Part shown: in pieces, positions 25,054-30,105 of the stretch | Position numbering within the stretch: position 1 is the stretch's first letter | How the letters are laid out: every line of letters starts with the position of its first letter | From: a virus | IMG/VR virus record: IMGVR_UViG_3300042876_000073 | Coordinates: 1 to 37,357 of that record | Direction: 5' to 3' (one strand) | Length of the DNA: 37,357 nt | Made by a program: the position numbers and the translations under genes | The notes under the pieces: model-generated | Told to the model about the DNA's origin: nothing | Databases searched by the model: none | The model's input: the letters and a program-made list of their open reading frames with translations, nothing else

Positions 25054-25203
25054 TTAAAAACAGTTTGTGGTGCAGTTTGTACCGTAACAACAAGTTGTGC
25101 AAGTAATCATGCGGCCATTTTGAAAATAAGTATGGGTTGTGCAGCTTGCCCAAACCATAGTTGTGCTGGCAGCGATCCAGAGTCCGATGAGTGCTTTTTT
25201 CAT
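25054..25203 (-). CDS. 49-residue exported Cys-rich peptide
   Basis: A signal peptide (MKKALIGLWIAASTTMVWA) is followed by about 30 residues with five Cys, including a CTTCC and two NC pairs, rich in Thr and Asn. Probably secreted to the periplasm and disulphide-bonded. Similar small exported proteins occur in other phages as far as I recall, without a known role. The next gene starts at the end of this one (TAATATG), so both are probably on one transcript from the motif near 25.3 kb. Confidence 0.65.
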   Translation of the reverse strand: MKKALIGLWIAASTTMVWASCTTHTYFQNGRMITCTTCCYGTNCTTNCF

Positions 25204-25248
25204 GGTGTTTTCTTTGGTTAGATTGTCAATTGGTTGTTGATTGGTGTC

Positions 25249-25276
25249 AACGTGGGTTATTTTGCCCCACGTTTTT
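25249..25276. other. 8-bp perfect hairpin followed by T-run on plus strand
   Basis: AACGTGGG (25249-25256) pairs with CCCACGTT (25266-25273) around a 9-nt loop. A T-run follows on the plus strand, which would make a terminator there, but no plus-strand gene leads into it. On the minus strand it lies in the leader between the promoter-like motif at 25.3 kb and the exported-peptide gene, without a U-tract. Confidence 0.4.
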
Positions 25277-25284
25277 GGTTTTGG

Positions 25285-25304
25285 TATAGGTGTTTACCCT
25301 AGTG
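25285..25304 (-). promoter_or_regulatory. CTAGGGTAAA-type element overlapping a stop codon
   Basis: Minus strand CACTAGGGTAAACACCTATA. The TAA is the stop of the 25294-25497 gene (ending L-G-stop). The same 20-nt layout with few changes recurs at 28456-28475 (CACTAGGGTAAATCCCTATT). It lies about 85 nt upstream of the exported-peptide start. Likely a phage promoter or operator. Confidence 0.5.
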
Positions 25305-25497
25305 TTTTTATTTTTTGCGCGTCAATGTTGCAATGACGGCCAATAATTTCCTTGAGAATTTGCTCGGCGTCATCTTTTGATCGCTTTGTTACGCTTACGG
25401 GAAGAATGCCAATTTTGGATTGGGCCTGCCAAAGAGTTCCACCACCACAATGCAACTTGACTTCTGTAATTGTGATTGGCTCGTAATTCATAGTCAT
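25294..25497 (-). CDS. Small unknown protein (67 aa)
   Basis: Sequence MTMNYEPITITEVKLHCGGG at the start; beta-type first half, helical second half (DDAEQILKEIIGRHC). A likely real start is the ATG two residues in (MNYEP). It overlaps the MazG-like gene end by 4 bp and its last codons contain the CTAGGGTAAA element. No family recognised. Confidence 0.6.
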   Translation of the reverse strand: MTMNYEPITITEVKLHCGGGTLWQAQSKIGILPVSVTKRSKDDAEQILKEIIGRHCNIDAQKIKTLG

Positions 25498-25793
25498 TTC
25501 ACATCCTTTACAAAAATACCCTCTGGCGTCATGTGGCCGGTGCGCTTGGTCACAATCTCAGCGGCCTCAAAGAAGCATTGCCTTACGTCATTGTCGGTCA
25601 GCAAGCCAATCATGACCAGGACAACCATGCAGTCACCAATGGCATCTCTAATCTCTTTCTTATCGGCTTTGCGGTAAGCGTCCCGCAGTTCTTTTAGCAG
25701 GCCTTCTACTGTTCCGTATTTTGTGATCCCGACCTTATCGGCCCACTGGGTCACTTTAAATTCGGTCATTGCAAAGCTGGCGGTTTCTTTCAT
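25494..25793 (-). CDS. MazG-like nucleotide pyrophosphohydrolase domain protein (99 aa)
   Basis: All-helical protein with the acidic layout of MazG-type NTP pyrophosphohydrolases: GTVEGLLKELRDAYRKAD, then EIRDAIGDCMVVLVMIGLL, giving the metal-binding E-x-x-D type motif around DAIGD. The C-terminal TGHMTPEGIFVKD is shared by phage MazG-like proteins. It probably hydrolyses a (d)NTP, altering the nucleotide pool or alarmone levels during infection. Linked by 4-bp overlaps to both neighbours. Confidence 0.75.
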   Translation of the reverse strand: MKETASFAMTEFKVTQWADKVGITKYGTVEGLLKELRDAYRKADKKEIRDAIGDCMVVLVMIGLLTDNDVRQCFFEAAEIVTKRTGHMTPEGIFVKDVK

Positions 25794-26068
25794 GTGTTCT
25801 CCACGGTTTTAATCATTCGGATGGCCGCTTCTGGCCCGTCTACCCGGCACAGGGTTGCCCCTGTCCAGTTTTTGAAAAAATCTTCTTGCAGCTTGGTTAG
25901 CTTCTTTTTGGGGCCGTCTTTGACTTCCATCAGGAAAGTGTAACCTTTGTAGCCTACCAATAAATCAACAGGTAGGCCAATAATCCAGACATAAGCCCCG
26001 TATGCTCTTAAGGCGCTTACGATTTGTTCTTGGTTGGCGTCTACCCTTGCTGCGTATCTCACGCCCAA
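25790..26068 (-). CDS. VRR-NUC-like PD-(D/E)XK nuclease (92 aa)
   Basis: Compact nuclease fold. RVDANQEQIVSALRAYGAYV forms the first helix, LPVDLLVGYKG carries the catalytic Asp, and FLMEVKDGPKKKL holds the E-x-K. This matches the small phage VRR-NUC and Holliday-junction-nuclease-like proteins. It may process recombination intermediates along with the ERF and SSB proteins of the early operon. It overlaps the HTH gene upstream by 10 bp. Confidence 0.75.
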   Translation of the reverse strand: MGVRYAARVDANQEQIVSALRAYGAYVWIIGLPVDLLVGYKGYTFLMEVKDGPKKKLTKLQEDFFKNWTGATLCRVDGPEAAIRMIKTVENT

Positions 26069-26427
26069 AGCCCCCCACCAACAAAAGTGGTCTTTACCGG
26101 CTGGCGCATTTCAGCCAGTTTTCTTTCTTTCATCTTACGATAGCGTTTGGCGTCACGCTCCCGTTGGGTCTGCCTTGGCGGTCTTGGCTTGTCCTCACCA
26201 ACACCAAGCGTAAAAATCTCTTGTTGATAGCGACCAGTTATGTCTGCTTTCCAGCCAATAACGTAGACGCATTTCTTTTCACGCAAGGCTACCAACATCC
26301 GACTGACGTAGTTTCGGTGCAGTCCAGTGCGTTCTGCCAGTTCGTAACGGGTTCCTTGCCCCTTCACAAGCTCTGCCATCAATGTGGCGACTTGTCTATG
26401 CGTTTCGCAAGGGGTGATTACTCTCAT
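26059..26427 (-). CDS. Winged helix-turn-helix regulator (122 aa)
   Basis: Residues about 10-65 form a helix-turn-helix (GTRYELAERTGLHRNYVSRML) with a following wing (KKCVYVIGWKADITGRYQQEI). The C-terminal 45 residues are strongly basic (RQTQRERDAKRYRKMKERK). Probably a DNA-binding regulator. The start has GGAGA 4-5 nt upstream. It sits directly after the 340-nt gap that holds the pseudoknot element, so it may be controlled by that leader. Confidence 0.72.
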   Translation of the reverse strand: MRVITPCETHRQVATLMAELVKGQGTRYELAERTGLHRNYVSRMLVALREKKCVYVIGWKADITGRYQQEIFTLGVGEDKPRPPRQTQRERDAKRYRKMKERKLAEMRQPVKTTFVGGGLWA

Positions 26428-26767
26428 TTTCTCTCCAGTTAGTTAGATGCTGGCCTTTTACATCGCCAGCGCGGATGGACACAAATGGCGTCCGCTACGC
26501 AGCTACCACTTAATTTTGATGGCTCCCGGTGTGCGGCCCCGGTTGCTGTTTGCATCTTCTGAGCCTGTCACTAGACAGGGGATTAAAGATAGCCAAAGCG
26601 GCCCAGACTTTGACACCATCACGGCTGGAAACTGGTTTCTCTTTGTGGGCCATGTCCGGATCATGTACGCCAATTTCCATTCATGATAGTGCCCGGTTAC
26701 GCCTGAAACCATCCACCGGGCAGGACGGTCTAACCGGGGGAGATTCCCGTCAGGCGCTGTTTGTATT
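26428..26767 (-). other. 340-nt gap with structured RNA candidate, no convincing gene
   Basis: This gap interrupts a run of overlapping minus-strand genes. It holds the pseudoknot at 26691-26756, a 6-bp hairpin CCTGTC/GACAGG (26564-26579) and a 6-bp hairpin GCTGGC/GCCAGC (26449-26470) just upstream of the HTH gene. Open frames of 69 (minus) and 79 (plus) codons cross it but lack ribosome sites and family resemblance. The whole gap may be one structured leader RNA. Confidence 0.5.
26691..26756 (-). ncRNA. Pseudoknot RNA candidate
   Basis: Two perfect 7-bp helices interleave: GCCCGGT (26691-26697) with ACCGGGC (26715-26721), and CGCCTGA (26700-26706) with TCAGGCG (26750-26756). The 28-nt span between contains two 4-bp hairpins, CGGT-CTA-ACCG and GGGA-GAT-TCCC (plus-strand letters). 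On the minus strand it starts about 8 nt after a TAAAAT box. Both strands can fold, but flanking genes favour minus. It is not a tRNA and no family is recognised. Confidence 0.6.
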
Positions 26768-26779
26768 TTACCCTAAAAG
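26761..26779 (-). promoter_or_regulatory. TTAGGGTAAAAT element overlapping the HNH stop codon
   Basis: Minus strand CTTTTAGGGTAAAATACAA. The TAA is the stop of the Ref-like HNH gene (ending L-L-G-stop), and TAAAAT is a good -10 candidate. The pseudoknot starts 8 nt after it. It resembles the elements at 25.3 and 28.5 kb. Confidence 0.5.
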
Positions 26780-27025
26780 CCTTGAAAGTGTGACATTTAG
26801 AGCATCCATTTCATCCATTTTTTTGATCTTCCACATCCGTTTTTGTCCATGCCATCCAAGGATTCCGTCTCGATGGCAACTGGGGCACAAAGCAATGCAG
26901 GTATATTGAAGCCCCTGGACAACGTGATGCGCCTCCGAGCCTTCTAGGCTGTCGCATACGCTACATGGAAGCTCTTTTACCCGCCCCAAGTGGCGCCGCT
27001 GTTTTTCAGTCAGTTTGTTGTTCAT
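26768..27025 (-). CDS. Ref/DUF968-like HNH nuclease (85 aa)
   Basis: Small HNH protein with Cys pairs for zinc (PCSVCD and ALCPSCH) around SEAHHVVQGLQYTC, then WHGQKRMWKIKKMDEMDALN. This matches the phage family related to P1 Ref (DUF968), RecA-dependent nucleases or recombination enhancers. It overlaps the upstream gene by ATGA. Its last codons contain a promoter-like motif. Confidence 0.8.
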   Translation of the reverse strand: MNNKLTEKQRRHLGRVKELPCSVCDSLEGSEAHHVVQGLQYTCIALCPSCHRDGILGWHGQKRMWKIKKMDEMDALNVTLSRLLG

Positions 27026-27345
27026 CGCATCACCTTATCAGTCTGTCGGTTGTTTGCTTGCTCAGTGCGCCACACTTCAATCCTTGCCTGAGCAGCTATC
27101 AAATCCCATTTCAGCTTTTCTTCTACCTCTACGGCGGCTTTTAAGCCGTCTAGAAGCGCCAAATATTCGTCATGGCTATATGCGTACTGCTCACGGGCGT
27201 TTACCGTTTTCTCGTCGCATATGTTCATCAGGGCGGCTTTTTTGGATTTCCTGAATTCTTCTAGGTAAACTCGGTTTGCCTTGGCCTCTGCAAACTTCTG
27301 AGCATTGGCAAGGATGTAGTCAATGGCTTTGTGTGGATCAGTCAC
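27022..27345 (-). CDS. Conserved small phage protein, helical (107 aa)
   Basis: Helical and charged (ANRVYLEEFRKSKKAALM, then DGLKAAVEVEEKLKWDLIAAQARIEVWR). I recognise this from phage replication regions but know no function. It starts with GTG at 27345, directly after the stop of the alternative reading frame at 27346 (TAAGTG) and inside the end of the methyltransferase frame, so it can be coupled to either. Confidence 0.7.
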   Translation of the reverse strand: MTDPHKAIDYILANAQKFAEAKANRVYLEEFRKSKKAALMNICDEKTVNAREQYAYSHDEYLALLDGLKAAVEVEEKLKWDLIAAQARIEVWRTEQANNRQTDKVMR

Positions 27346-28039
27346 TTAGCAATCTCCAAGCTTCTGCTGCACAGAGTGGGACTTGACCGTTTCCAATGGC
27401 TTTAAGTCTGTCCACCCTAGCGGCCACCCCATCAGCCACTCGACCCACGTTGGGTTCAGTTGTCCACCAGCGTGCGTCGCTAGCGTAGGCGTATTTCTGT
27501 TGTATTCCGATGGATGCGCCCCCTCTTTGGCATTGTGGCAAGTTGGAGTCGGTAGCAACAATCCAGATTCTGTCTCGCTGGTGATTTGCCCCAACATCGG
27601 CAGCTCCCATAACAGTCCATTTCGTGTCATACCCGAGCGCGGCAAGGTCGCCAATGACTCGTTCAAGTCCTCTAGTAACGAGCATTGGGCTGTTCTCCAC
27701 GAAGACGTATCGGGGTCGTACTTCGCTAACCACCCGCGCCATGTGTCGCCACATTCCTGATCGTTCTCCGTCAATTCCTGCGCCTTTCCCTGCTGAACTA
27801 ATGTCCTGGCATGGAAACCCGCCAGATACAACGTCAACAATTCCTCTCCACGGTCTTCCGTCAAAGGTTTGAACGTCATCCCAAATCGGGAAAGGCGGGA
27901 GAAAGCCGTCATTTTGTCGGGCGCACAATACGCTTGCTGGGTAGGGTTCCCATTCAACGGCGCAGACGGTTCGCCATCCGAGAAGTTTTCCCCCAAGTAT
28001 TCCGCCACCAGCGCCTGCGAATAAAGCCAACTCATTCAC
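27338..28039 (-). CDS. dcm: DNA cytosine-5 methyltransferase (233 aa)
   Basis: Transfers a methyl group from S-adenosylmethionine to C5 of cytosine in DNA. Motif I is FAGAGGG (7-13), motif IV GGFPCQDIS with catalytic Cys 77, motif VI ENS (115-117, usually ENV), motif VIII QRDRIW (154-159) and motif X GNGQVP (216-221). The target-recognition stretch between VIII and X is short, so the enzyme is compact. It starts with GTG at 28039 overlapping the previous stop. It probably protects phage DNA from host restriction. A second long frame lies across nearly all of this gene (27346-28035). Confidence 0.87.
   Translation of the reverse strand: MNELALFAGAGGGILGGKLLGWRTVCAVEWEPYPASVLCARQNDGFLPPFPIWDDVQTFDGRPWRGIVDVVSGGFPCQDISSAGKGAGIDGERSGMWRHMARVVSEVRPRYVFVENSPMLVTRGLERVIGDLAALGYDTKWTVMGAADVGANHQRDRIWIVATDSNLPQCQRGGASIGIQQKYAYASDARWWTTEPNVGRVADGVAARVDRLKAIGNGQVPLCAAEAWRLLSD
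27346..28035 (-). CDS. Overprinted 229-residue protein in alternative frame of the methyltransferase gene
   Basis: An open frame of 229 codons lies within the methyltransferase gene on the same strand. It begins MSWLYSQALVAEYLGENFSD and includes SRLSRFGMTFKPLTEDRGEE, KYDPDTSSWRTAQCSLLEDL, LLLPTPT and NPTWVEWLMGWPLGWTDLK. I recall very similar proteins annotated in other phages, some with no neighbouring methylase assignment, so the frame looks conserved in its own right. It has its own ATG right after the upstream TGA, and its TAA abuts the GTG of the next gene. The function is unknown; a role beside the methylase is a guess. Confidence 0.6.
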   Translation of the reverse strand: MSWLYSQALVAEYLGENFSDGEPSAPLNGNPTQQAYCAPDKMTAFSRLSRFGMTFKPLTEDRGEELLTLYLAGFHARTLVQQGKAQELTENDQECGDTWRGWLAKYDPDTSSWRTAQCSLLEDLNESLATLPRSGMTRNGLLWELPMLGQITSETESGLLLPTPTCHNAKEGAHPSEYNRNTPTLATHAGGQLNPTWVEWLMGWPLGWTDLKPLETVKSHSVQQKLGDC

Positions 28040-28218
28040 ACCATCTCCCCATTTTTCATCTGTCCCATATATTCCCGCACCCGATCAGCCGCCCCACGCC
28101 CGTAAACCTTATTCAGCCAAGCAATTCTGGTCGTGGTCAACACTTTTTCTTGTGTTGCTTGCCAGGTTGCGTACAGTTCACGGGCGCAGGCTTGCTCCAA
28201 AATTACTCGGTCACTCAT
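28036..28218 (-). CDS. Small phage protein (60 aa)
   Basis: Helical protein MSDRVILEQACARELYATWQ ending VREYMGQMKNGEMV. The pattern (ARELYATW, then WLNKVYGRGAADRVREYM) is familiar from small genes before phage methyltransferases, with no known function. Its start overlaps the end of the 36-residue gene by 8 bp (ATGAGTGA), and its TGA is next to the starts of both methyltransferase-locus frames. Confidence 0.68.
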   Translation of the reverse strand: MSDRVILEQACARELYATWQATQEKVLTTTRIAWLNKVYGRGAADRVREYMGQMKNGEMV

Positions 28219-28321
28219 GTAAGTCGCCTGTCAGTCTCAAAGCCTCATCAACAATATGCGCTGGGTAGCACTTTCCGTCTTTTAGGCCGTCCAGTATTTG
28301 CATGGCTTTTTTGTGGGTCAC
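28211..28321 (-). CDS. 36-residue micro-gene
   Basis: GTG start overlapping the stop of the 30-residue gene (GTGA), with GGGAG and AAGG upstream. The product VTHKKAMQILDGLKDGKCYP then HIVDEALRLTGDL is a short helical peptide. The nested 4- and 8-bp overlaps on both sides argue that it is translated. Function unknown. Confidence 0.6.
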   Translation of the reverse strand: MTHKKAMQILDGLKDGKCYPAHIVDEALRLTGDLHE

Positions 28322-28410
28322 CTTGCCATCTCCCAAGCTCGTTTAATCGACTTCCTGCGGGAATAACCAATGTCCCTGTAGAACCGATATAACCGGATAA
28401 ATGTTTTCAT
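28318..28410 (-). CDS. 30-residue basic micro-gene
   Basis: ATG at 28410 with a perfect ribosome site (AAAAGGAGATCAC). The product, MKTFIRLYRFYRDIGYSRRK with the end SIKRAWEMAR, is strongly basic and helical. It is the first gene after the CTAGGGTAAA-type element at 28.46 kb, so it probably opens a new transcript. Function unknown. Confidence 0.6.
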   Translation of the reverse strand: MKTFIRLYRFYRDIGYSRRKSIKRAWEMAR

Positions 28411-28455
28411 GTGATCTCCTTTTGATAGATTGTGGGGCGGTTTTGTGTGGGGTGG

Positions 28456-28475
28456 AATAGGGATTTACCCTAGTG
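28456..28475 (-). promoter_or_regulatory. CTAGGGTAAA-type element with TAGGG-N5-CCCTA dyad
   Basis: Minus strand CACTAGGGTAAATCCCTATT, which contains a perfect dyad TAGGG-TAAAT-CCCTA at 28458-28472. The TAA is the stop codon of the upstream replication gene (ending A-L-G-stop). It lies about 50 nt before the 30-residue gene. Closely similar to the element at 25285-25304. Confidence 0.5.
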
Positions 28476-28908
28476 CCTCTCGTGCAAATCGCAAAGAAAC
28501 AGCGTTAACGTGGCCGCCTGCGTTATGGTTGGCAATGATCGCCTTGGCCCATGCCTTGTGATCCCTGCCGGATTTTTGGGCTATCGCTTTTCTTGCCTCG
28601 CCAAGTTTTGCCAATTCTGCTTTCAGCCGCTCGGGGTTAGCCTTTGGCTCTGGCAAACGTGGGACTTCCTTTTCTGGTGCGCGGCGGCAAAGGTTGCGAA
28701 ACTCAATCACGTTCAGGCATCGCTCGGGCAAATTCTCAAGCCCCCAAGCCAATGCCTCTAGGTGGCCCTCAAAACCAGCCAATTCGTGCGCCCAGGCACT
28801 TTTAACGTCATTGATGGGCACATCTGCCCACTGGCGTGTCCAAGCGGCTCCATAGGTCGCAGAAAGGCGCTCAAAAAGACGGTCAATTGCTTTAACGGGC
28901 AAGCTCAT
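28465..28908 (-). CDS. Replication-region protein, P-like (147 aa)
   Basis: Begins MSLPVKAIDRLFERLSATYG, followed by WADVPINDVKSAWAHELAG and LENLPERCLNVIEFRNLCR. This is a pattern of phage proteins coupled to DUF1376 replication proteins, possibly a helicase-loader partner like lambda P by position. The C-terminal 50 residues are basic (AKLGEARKAIAQKSGRD). It overlaps the upstream gene by ATGA. Confidence 0.68.
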   Translation of the reverse strand: MSLPVKAIDRLFERLSATYGAAWTRQWADVPINDVKSAWAHELAGFEGHLEALAWGLENLPERCLNVIEFRNLCRRAPEKEVPRLPEPKANPERLKAELAKLGEARKAIAQKSGRDHKAWAKAIIANHNAGGHVNAVSLRFAREALG

Positions 28909-29678
28909 TTCTCAATCTCCAAAGTGGTCGGGGTTACGTCAATGAAATTGGGCTGGTCAGCTTCGGGCCATTTTCGGCCAGTCATCTCCTCCCAGCGTTT
29001 GCGCCGTGCCAGTTCATCCTGTTGGGCAAAGCTCATCGGCTGGTTTCGCGGCTTTGTGCCTTTGGGCGGCAAAACAGCGGCGATCCATTCAAGCGGCTGC
29101 AAAGGCTTGGCGCGGATGCACTCCCGCAAGGTGTTGACCAAGGCTTCGTCGCCGTGAGCCTTCCTCAGTCCACCAAGGAACGAACGGGCTTGCTTGTCAG
29201 GTGTGCCTGCATTGGTAAGCAAAGGAACCCCGTAACCAAAGATGATTTCGTCTGTCGTAAGCGGCGACCTGTCGCCCGTAGCTTTAGCTACGGAATTAAT
29301 TGGTTCATGGTTACTGGTTACTGGTTCATGGTTACTGGTTGGTTGAACGTCCGTTGAACGGGCGTTGCTCCTCCGTTCGGCAGATGCTTTACCGGCGCGT
29401 GACGCTTGCTCAATTTTTGAGTGGTAGTGAGCAATTTCTTTGTCTGCCCTTGGGTTAACAAAGCCAGCATCGGTGGAAATGAAGAACTCATTTAGCACCG
29501 TGAGAACGTCTTGCTCATGATCGCGCATACCAATCTGGCGAGCAATGTCTCGCTGCTTTATTGGCTGCTCATGAAGATAATAAAAATCCAATAGACGGCG
29601 AAATGCCAAATCTTCCATCAAAGAAAGATGCCTAGTGTGGGACATATAGTCCCCAATGTGGAAACCGTAATAGTGCAT
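28905..29678 (-). CDS. DUF1376-type replication protein (257 aa)
   Basis: Phage replication initiator-like protein. The N-terminal DUF1376 region runs from MHYYGFHIGDYMSHTRHLSL through LEDLAFRRLLDFYYLHEQPI and is a winged-helix-like domain. A low-complexity linker with a tandem SNHEP repeat follows (about 117-130), and the C-terminal half resembles primosome-type domains. The start at 29678 has AGGAAG 6 nt upstream; a TTG 15 nt earlier lacks support. The leader RNA copy C lies immediately upstream and could occlude this ribosome site. Confidence 0.78.
   Translation of the reverse strand: MHYYGFHIGDYMSHTRHLSLMEDLAFRRLLDFYYLHEQPIKQRDIARQIGMRDHEQDVLTVLNEFFISTDAGFVNPRADKEIAHYHSKIEQASRAGKASAERRSNARSTDVQPTSNHEPVTSNHEPINSVAKATGDRSPLTTDEIIFGYGVPLLTNAGTPDKQARSFLGGLRKAHGDEALVNTLRECIRAKPLQPLEWIAAVLPPKGTKPRNQPMSFAQQDELARRKRWEEMTGRKWPEADQPNFIDVTPTTLEIEK
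29301..29340. repeat. Tandem 19-bp repeat in the replication gene linker
   Basis: TGGTTCATGGTTACTGGTT occurs at 29301-29319 and again at 29322-29340 (period 21). In the protein it encodes the repeated SNHEP motif of the linker between the two domains. It keeps the frame, so repeat number could vary by slippage without breaking the gene. Confidence 0.9.
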
Positions 29679-29689
29679 CGCACTTCCTC

Positions 29690-29764
29690 GCAAACCCTCC
29701 AGAAGGAAACCAGCGGCAGGCGGGAGGTTCGCTTTTCGGTCTGCTCATGACTTCAGACCTAGCC
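29690..29764 (-). ncRNA. Structured leader RNA, copy C
   Basis: A 75-nt element on the minus strand. Order: GGCUA (from 29764); hairpin 1 GGUCUG/CAGACC with a 10-nt loop; GAAAA; hairpin 2 GCGAACCUCC paired with GGAGGGUUUGC (one bulge, one G-U) around a 22-nt loop carrying CUGCC and UUUCCUU. It ends just before the ribosome site AGGAAG (29683-29688) of the replication gene. The loop UUUCCUU could pair with that site in an alternative fold. Same order as copies A and B. Confidence 0.78.
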
Positions 29765-29776
29765 GGGTTTCGGATC

Positions 29777-29782
29777 ATTTTA
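29777..29782 (-). promoter_or_regulatory. TAAAAT promoter before leader RNA copy C
   Basis: A TAAAAT box on the minus strand immediately follows the stop codon of the 48-residue gene and precedes GGCTAG by 12 nt. The -35 is not obvious. By analogy with copies A and B it should start the replication-operon transcript at the leader RNA. Confidence 0.45.
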
Positions 29783-29929
29783 TCACTTTTTCACGCAAGT
29801 GCAATTCCTGCCCTGATTGCAGTCACCCGTGCAGATAGTTCTGCTTTCTTCTGGCCGTGTCAGGACGTACAAAATAACCCCAAGCGCACCAAAGGCAGCG
29901 CCGAAAAGGAATCCGCAAAAGAAAATCAT
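29783..29929 (-). CDS. 48-residue membrane peptide with Cys-rich tail
   Basis: ATG at 29929 with GGAG 6 nt before it, overlapping the previous stop (ATGA). One transmembrane helix (MIFFCGFLFGAAFGALGVIL) is followed by a polar tail with three Cys (ICTGDCNQGRNCTC). Longer in-frame extension upstream is not needed. Function unknown. Confidence 0.6.
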   Translation of the reverse strand: MIFFCGFLFGAAFGALGVILYVLTRPEESRTICTGDCNQGRNCTCVKK

Positions 29930-30105
29930 AGTGTCTCCATCATGTGTGCCATTACTCGGCGGGTGGTTAAGCGTTCCAGGCATACCGTCAGCAACGCTAT
30001 GGTAGCTGCATCGTGGTCGTCTGGTTCTGTGTAAGTTGACGTGATGTTTTGAGCGTGTGCCAACAGAAGGTCTGCGGCTTCGGCTTCGATTTGGTCGGGG
30101 GTCAT
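29926..30105 (-). CDS. 59-residue helical protein
   Basis: Read from the DNA: MTPDQIEAEAADLLLAHAQN at the start and LTVCLERLTTRRVMAHMMET at the end. Helical and acidic at the start, more basic at the end. Linked by ATGA overlap on both sides. No family recognised. Confidence 0.6.
   Translation of the reverse strand: MTPDQIEAEAADLLLAHAQNITSTYTEPDDHDAATIALLTVCLERLTTRRVMAHMMETL

Noticed and set aside
25249-25276. Plus-strand terminator
   Set aside because: The hairpin and T-run look right, but no plus-strand transcription unit leads into it, so it is listed only as a hairpin.
26691-26756. HDV-like ribozyme on the plus strand
   Set aside because: The helix order, 7-bp first helix and 2-nt joint resemble the HDV fold. 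However, only 8 nt separate the second helix from the closing strand of the first, too few for the required third stem and loop, and the catalytic joining segment is not recognisable.
26691-26756. Fourth copy of the GGCUA-GAAAA leader RNA
   Set aside because: It shares a CCUGCC and a GAAUC-like string and a similar distance from a -10 box, but lacks GGCUA and GAAAA and its helices are interleaved rather than sequential.
26691-26760. tRNA gene
   Set aside because: There is no 7-nt T-loop sequence, anticodon arm or acceptor end. The hairpins have 3-nt loops and the long helices form a pseudoknot.
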